Of a stretch of 64,000 bases of DNA, positions 60,901-64,000 are shown piece after piece. The stretch spans positions 1 to 64,000 of the forward strand of contig CALEIK010000028.1 of NCBI GenBank assembly GCA_937876195.1. Reading direction: 5' to 3'. Each line of letters begins with the position of its first letter. Positions within the stretch are counted from its first letter, which is position 1. A program made the translations under genes and the position numbers. Source of the DNA: an uncultured Flavobacteriales bacterium (GTDB taxonomy: Bacteria > Bacteroidota > Bacteroidia > Flavobacteriales_D > Crocinitomicaceae). Below the pieces are notes generated by a model. It was not told the origin of the DNA. It made no database searches and saw only the letters and a list, made by a program, of their open reading frames with translations.

Positions 60901-62196
60901 GATACCATTACTATCAATTGCATTTTGGACAGGTGGTACATATGTGTTTCCCGCATCATCTGTATAAGGACCTGGGTTATCAATTCCATCAGAATCTTGG
61001 TAAGGACCTTCGAAGAAATCAACCCCAATCGCTGGTGGATTCAATCCGTAACCTACAGTACCATTAGAACCAGCAATATTATCATCCAAATCACCGTTGT
61101 AACAATATCCCAATCCTCTCGAAACATCGCACCCCACATAATCATCATCAAAATTCCCTAAATCTGGATCCACATATTGTGCAAAATAAGTCTCCGTTAG
61201 AGTTTGCGTACTTCTATTGATCATTTCATAATTATAAAATGTCATTCTATTCACCTCATCAGCTGTAGCAAAAGCAAACGCTTGAGCTCTAATTTCCATA
61301 CCGATTGGTTCTCCATTAGATTCACCGTGAATATTTCCTGTATCATTAAATACCCACCAGTTGGTTTCATCACCAAATAATGAAATACGTCTATCAACGC
61401 CACACTCAATATCATCTCTTCCTAAAATATCATCAAACCATGGAGTATCTCCATCTTCTGGATTGTACTGTCCATCTGCACCAGATGATCCAAGTGGATT
61501 ATCATAAAAAGGCGCCAAATAATAATCCTGACCTCTAGAAATATCACCATGTGCTGGCCAGCTCTCTATTCGATTCATGGTTTCATTCGATGGCGCTTGT
61601 ACATCCTCACAATCTTCTGGAGGCGAAATTCCACTAGAACATTCCCACCAAGTATTATACGCAATGACCTCTGATTTTGTTATTGTATAAAATTTGTCAT
61701 ACGCCAAACATTGATCAGAATCAATTGTTGCTGCTCCAAAATCTCTTACAGCATCATCACCAACTGGGCTAGAAGGGTCATAATTTCCACTTCCCACATT
61801 CACACTAAGTGGACCTGGCCAAAAATCATTTCCTGTACGAAACGTCAATGCAGCTAACTTCAATTGACCGTTAATATCTCTACCACCCATCCAAAGAGCA
61901 CCAGCGAAAATAGCCTTAGGACCATTTCCAGCCTCTGTTCTAGGTACCTCATAGGCTGCGTTTCCTGTGGAACGATCCTGCCACATACTTCCTCCCTGCT
62001 CAATCAGTGCTCTAACATCATTAAATGCCAAGTCTTTCCTCGCTGTAGCCGGAGCACAATTGGCAGATTTTAAACTTGAATTATTCGTTGCAATACCAGC
62101 ACCAGGATTATCGTTCGGACCTCTGTATGAAAGGGCGTCGTTTGACCACAAAATTGTTGAAGTCGCTAGTACAATTGCTATTATTTGCTTTTTCAT
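57991..62196 (-). CDS. Giant secreted protein with FlgD/type A-like T9SS C-terminal domain
   Basis: 1401 residues. A signal peptide (1-24, ALS) precedes a long region with no domain I recognise, rich in Tyr, Gly, Asn and Asp and with many NPxxF-like loops. Its C-terminal 100 residues (VPNPYYAYSQYET, VKITNLPEVCNIKIYTVNGKLIR, DLNNHAGIPVAGGVYLIHV) are a FlgD-like Ig fold as found at T9SS cargo ends, although the final motif is not the typical KxxxK. Paired with a TonB-dependent receptor upstream (24 bp) and PorV-like protein downstream (21 bp), it is probably the surface partner of the receptor. The substrate is unknown. Confidence 0.85.
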   Translation of the reverse strand: MKKQIIAIVLATSTILWSNDALSYRGPNDNPGAGIATNNSSLKSANCAPATARKDLAFNDVRALIEQGGSMWQDRSTGNAAYEVPRTEAGNGPKAIFAGALWMGGRDINGQLKLAALTFRTGNDFWPGPLSVNVGSGNYDPSSPVGDDAVRDFGAATIDSDQCLAYDKFYTITKSEVIAYNTWWECSSGISPPEDCEDVQAPSNETMNRIESWPAHGDISRGQDYYLAPFYDNPLGSSGADGQYNPEDGDTPWFDDILGRDDIECGVDRRISLFGDETNWWVFNDTGNIHGESNGEPIGMEIRAQAFAFATADEVNRMTFYNYEMINRSTQTLTETYFAQYVDPDLGNFDDDYVGCDVSRGLGYCYNGDLDDNIAGSNGTVGYGLNPPAIGVDFFEGPYQDSDGIDNPGPYTDDAGNTYVPPVQNAIDSNGIVYGGIGLGYYDGIVDNERFGMRLFTYYTNGAVYPYSDPSNAPEFYNFMSGYWANGSNIYYGGNAQSGSVQTTYVFPGDSDPLGWATQGAMVNDDWSEVTAGTTEGDRRFVQSAGPFTLTPGAINNITVGIVYGRSYQGGLFASVEAMKSADTKAQALFDACFRILEPPYAPKLEIQEMENKLVLYLSNPPSSNNVDEGYYEEDKVNITDPTLDRFYTFEGYQIYQLKNASVSVSDIRDETKSRLVAQCDIENDIVDIINFEFDEELGFSTGAEMVDASNEGVQHSFVVNEDVFAQGVRTLVNHKTYYYVAVAYAHNEYKHYDPNDPGALDGQKIPYISSRLGHDGSSIKAVSAIPHNPSPEAGGTVHVLEYGIGPQITRLDGYGNGNRPLELTSASKASIVQSGFMDNPVYDYGKGPINVKVVDPLNVVGGYFECSFKEYTSTNSNAADTASWVIYRYSSEGGTFLDSVTSERTIAYNNEQLIPEWGVSVQIVQEKYFKPSGAVGGQEANSTNLLSENITFSDSTKIWLAGVQDNDAFNPFNWIRSGTYIPENPEDCRPDLPDYLDPCFYRDEVGTDDLKTWANILGGTVAPHRLVGYQSSYMPMAYYNYGAPAVARRNASISFLPSVDIVFTSDKSKWTRCPVIELGHESALNVGNAEPGQLRNSPSVDKNGNPDGTGDGMGWFPGYAIDVESGARLYMAFGENSFLVTDNGADMLWNPSDRLVDNNGGFIMGGMHPVYVFSYGHRSKNNYILGYDYPAYIPADAETPGGNALEADFALIEANNATAKRNVYGSISWIAYPTLMPGETLLSSDATISLRVHKEYLDFSNLDDPSGGPNDGRPMYSWNMDDLQTMKGSEQRLTDALDMINVVPNPYYAYSQYETGRLDTRVKITNLPEVCNIKIYTVNGKLIRTFKKDSEITSVDWDLNNHAGIPVAGGVYLIHVEVPDIGEVVLKFFGGMRQVDLYGI

Positions 62197-62220
62197 AATA
62201 CTTAATTTAATTATGATGAA

Positions 62221-64000
62221 TTAAAAATCGAATTTAATACCCAATCGAATAGTCCTTGGTGAACTCACATTAAATGGGTTTTGAACTTTCATTGAATAGT
62301 AGTTTCTAAATGCATCCTCATCCGCCTGATTTTGGATAGATGTTTGCCATTCAGCTGCCTCTAGGAATCCATCGTCATCCCAGTTTCCAGTTGCTCTATA
62401 CACTCCTAGAACATTGAACTGATTCAACAAATTCGTTACACGCAAATACACATTCAAGAAAGTAGCACGTTTCTTCTCACCCTTTCCGATTGTTAGATTA
62501 AAAGTACGATCCAACTGAAGATCTAATCTATATGACCACGGTAATCTAGACCCATTCATAGTCCCGTCTAAACCAGTACCTTGTGGACTAAATACACCTT
62601 CATTCGTAATGTTCGTTTGTGCTGAATATGGCGATCCTGAATAAATATTTGAAACGATATTCAACCCAGTATTTTCAAGTACGTTAAATCCTTTAATCAC
62701 TGGACCGTTGTAATCTGCTCCCTCACCGTATCTATAATCAAACGTAACTGCAAACGCATGTCGTTGATCGAAATCATAAGGTGCGATGGTACGCAAGTTT
62801 GGTAAACCTGCATTGATAATACCTGAGGAAGAAGTTGCATCAGAACCTGTACCATCAGCAAACTGCAAGGTATAATTCGCCGTCATACGAATATTTCCTG
62901 TTCTACGCATATCGTAAGAAATAGTCATCCCTTTTACTGTACCAAAATCACGGTTACCGAATGTTCTGTATTGTCTTGGATAAGCCCCAGTCACGTTAAT
63001 TAACTGAACTTGATCTCTTTGCTCTCTATAGAACGCTGAAATTTTCACAGAAGATGTTCTTGTAACTACCTGTTGAAAACCTAATTCATAATCAATTGTT
63101 TTTTCAGGTCGTAAATTTGAATTGTTCACAACAGCACTACGATTACTCATAAACTGATATTGAAACGGATCAAAACGAGTACCCGCTGTAGGTCGTTTTG
63201 TTAAGATATCGTAATGTGCAAAGAAAGAAGCCTCATCTGAAATCGGAAATGAAAAGGAAACACGTGGCATAATACTCACTTGAGCTTTATAATCCTCAAA
63301 TGCATCAGCCGTAGGAGATGTTTGTCCTGGGTCATCTAGGTAAGGAAGTACTCCACCTTCTGATTCAGATTCGATTGTTTGAAGATTTTGAACTTCAGTT
63401 CCTGTAGCATCATACCATGTATCACCGCTTCTGAACCCTTTTATTCCAGATGGATTATTCTTATCATTTACATAGACAATATAATCATCACCCATAGAAG
63501 CAGGGATATCAATCCAGTCCAAAGCTGGATCGTCAGAAAGTTCTTGTTTTGCCTCACGTACAGTCTTAGCGTTGTAAATTAAATATGGATCTTTTAAAAC
63601 AGGTTGATTTGCATCATAAACATCCACTCTGACACCCACATTAAAGACGATGTCTCTAAAAGAGAATTTATCCATTACATAACCTGCAATATAAGTCGGT
63701 TGAAATGCACCTACAAATCGTGTGTAATTTCCTGTTTCGCTATCCACTCCTTCGAAGTAATCACGAATATCTGTTTGTCCTTTTACTTTTTCACCTGTAT
63801 GATCATACCCCCAATAAGATACGAATGAGTTACCACTGTTCAACAACTCATCTGGAGAGAACATATCCATTGTAAAAATATTAGGATCATATTGATCAAT
63901 ATTAATATATTCAACACCATCAACACCAGAATTAATCATTCCATTTTCTGTAAGATATGATCTTAAGTTATAATCAAAGTACGATTGCGGATCATTGTTT
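62221..64000 (-). CDS. TonB-dependent receptor, C-terminal part (partial at right edge)
   Basis: At least 593 codons are visible; the frame is open through 64000, so the N-terminal plug lies outside the window. The translated part is a beta-barrel with characteristic strands (DFDQRHAFAVTFDYRYG, LRVTNLLNQFNV) and ends RLGIKFDF with the terminal aromatic residue needed for outer membrane insertion. The methionine at 63939 is internal, not a start. It is the first gene in view of the TonB-receptor / 1401-aa / PorV-like operon; it starts upstream of the edge. Confidence 0.92.
   Translation of the reverse strand, partial: NNDPQSYFDYNLRSYLTENGMINSGVDGVEYINIDQYDPNIFTMDMFSPDELLNSGNSFVSYWGYDHTGEKVKGQTDIRDYFEGVDSETGNYTRFVGAFQPTYIAGYVMDKFSFRDIVFNVGVRVDVYDANQPVLKDPYLIYNAKTVREAKQELSDDPALDWIDIPASMGDDYIVYVNDKNNPSGIKGFRSGDTWYDATGTEVQNLQTIESESEGGVLPYLDDPGQTSPTADAFEDYKAQVSIMPRVSFSFPISDEASFFAHYDILTKRPTAGTRFDPFQYQFMSNRSAVVNNSNLRPEKTIDYELGFQQVVTRTSSVKISAFYREQRDQVQLINVTGAYPRQYRTFGNRDFGTVKGMTISYDMRRTGNIRMTANYTLQFADGTGSDATSSSGIINAGLPNLRTIAPYDFDQRHAFAVTFDYRYGEGADYNGPVIKGFNVLENTGLNIVSNIYSGSPYSAQTNITNEGVFSPQGTGLDGTMNGSRLPWSYRLDLQLDRTFNLTIGKGEKKRATFLNVYLRVTNLLNQFNVLGVYRATGNWDDDGFLEAAEWQTSIQNQADEDAFRNYYSMKVQNPFNVSSPRTIRLGIKFDF

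Overview
The window is chromosomal DNA of a Bacteroidota, most likely of the order Flavobacteriales and possibly of the Crocinitomicaceae/Cryomorphaceae type. The lineage call rests on several things seen here: type IX secretion (T9SS) cargo with type A and type B (CHU_C) sorting domains, PorP/SprF, PorE-like and PorV/PorQ proteins, Na+-NQR, menaquinone genes, and flavobacterial promoters (TTG, about 19 bp, TAnnTTTG). The genus is inference. Both strands are densely coded. I see no prophage, transposase, integrase, CRISPR array or tRNA gene.

Layout. 1-544: 5' third of a 16S rRNA gene on the minus strand, running off the left edge, with a leader carrying a boxA-like signal and two tandem promoters that share the same 19-bp spacing. 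1.0-6.0 kb: small proteins, then a minus-strand operon rhodanese / DUF368 lipid-carrier translocase / AroE / AlbA_2, and a nitronate monooxygenase-like / DUF4442 pair. 6.0-9.1 kb: menA-menC and a class II Fic protein preceded by TGCGGT repeats. 9.1-14.8 kb: Tex, a tiny cytochrome c lipoprotein fused by overlaps to a CoA-transferase and a GNAT, and a PAS histidine kinase with its receiver. 15-19.4 kb: a T9SS cargo protein, a probable stress cluster (DUF2892, a previously unlisted 56-aa lmo0937-like gene, a coiled-coil lipoprotein) with a Crp/Fnr-like site, and an M42 peptidase. 19.5-31.8 kb: two giant type B cargo proteins, a second nitronate monooxygenase, a pair of M16 peptidases (one active, one lacking the metal motif), a GT9 transferase and a GNAT. 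31.9-39.7 kb: a secreted VWD-domain protein and the complete nqrABCDEF operon. 39.8-43.8 kb: apaG, a TPR protein, pruA and a lipoprotein.

43.8-49.4 kb: phenylacetyl-CoA epoxidase genes paaABCD on the minus strand, divergent from two tandem PaaE-like reductases and an SDR. 49.4-54.8 kb: an ECF-like sigma factor with a small membrane partner, a PorP/PorE-like pair with an unusual C-terminal DUF1573-like domain, and a membrane acyltransferase. 54.8-64 kb: an SGNH-PKD hydrolase, HIT and GreA, and an operon of TonB-dependent receptor (cut by the right edge), a 1401-residue secreted protein and a PorV/PorQ-family barrel.

How they fit together: NQR, menaquinone synthesis and PruA point to a respiring organism that uses amino acids and, through PaaABCDE, aromatic compounds. 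A T9SS exports large adhesin-like proteins. The most notable non-coding structures are the tandem rrn promoters, a CTAG-rich hairpin with TAAGAC repeats inside the paa operon, a 30-bp inverted-repeat element upstream of the M16 genes, the fic repeats, a 21-bp palindrome between nqrA and apaG, and two genes with apparently leaderless promoter geometry. I found no wholly new defence or mobile system. The best candidates for undescribed biology are listed in the findings.
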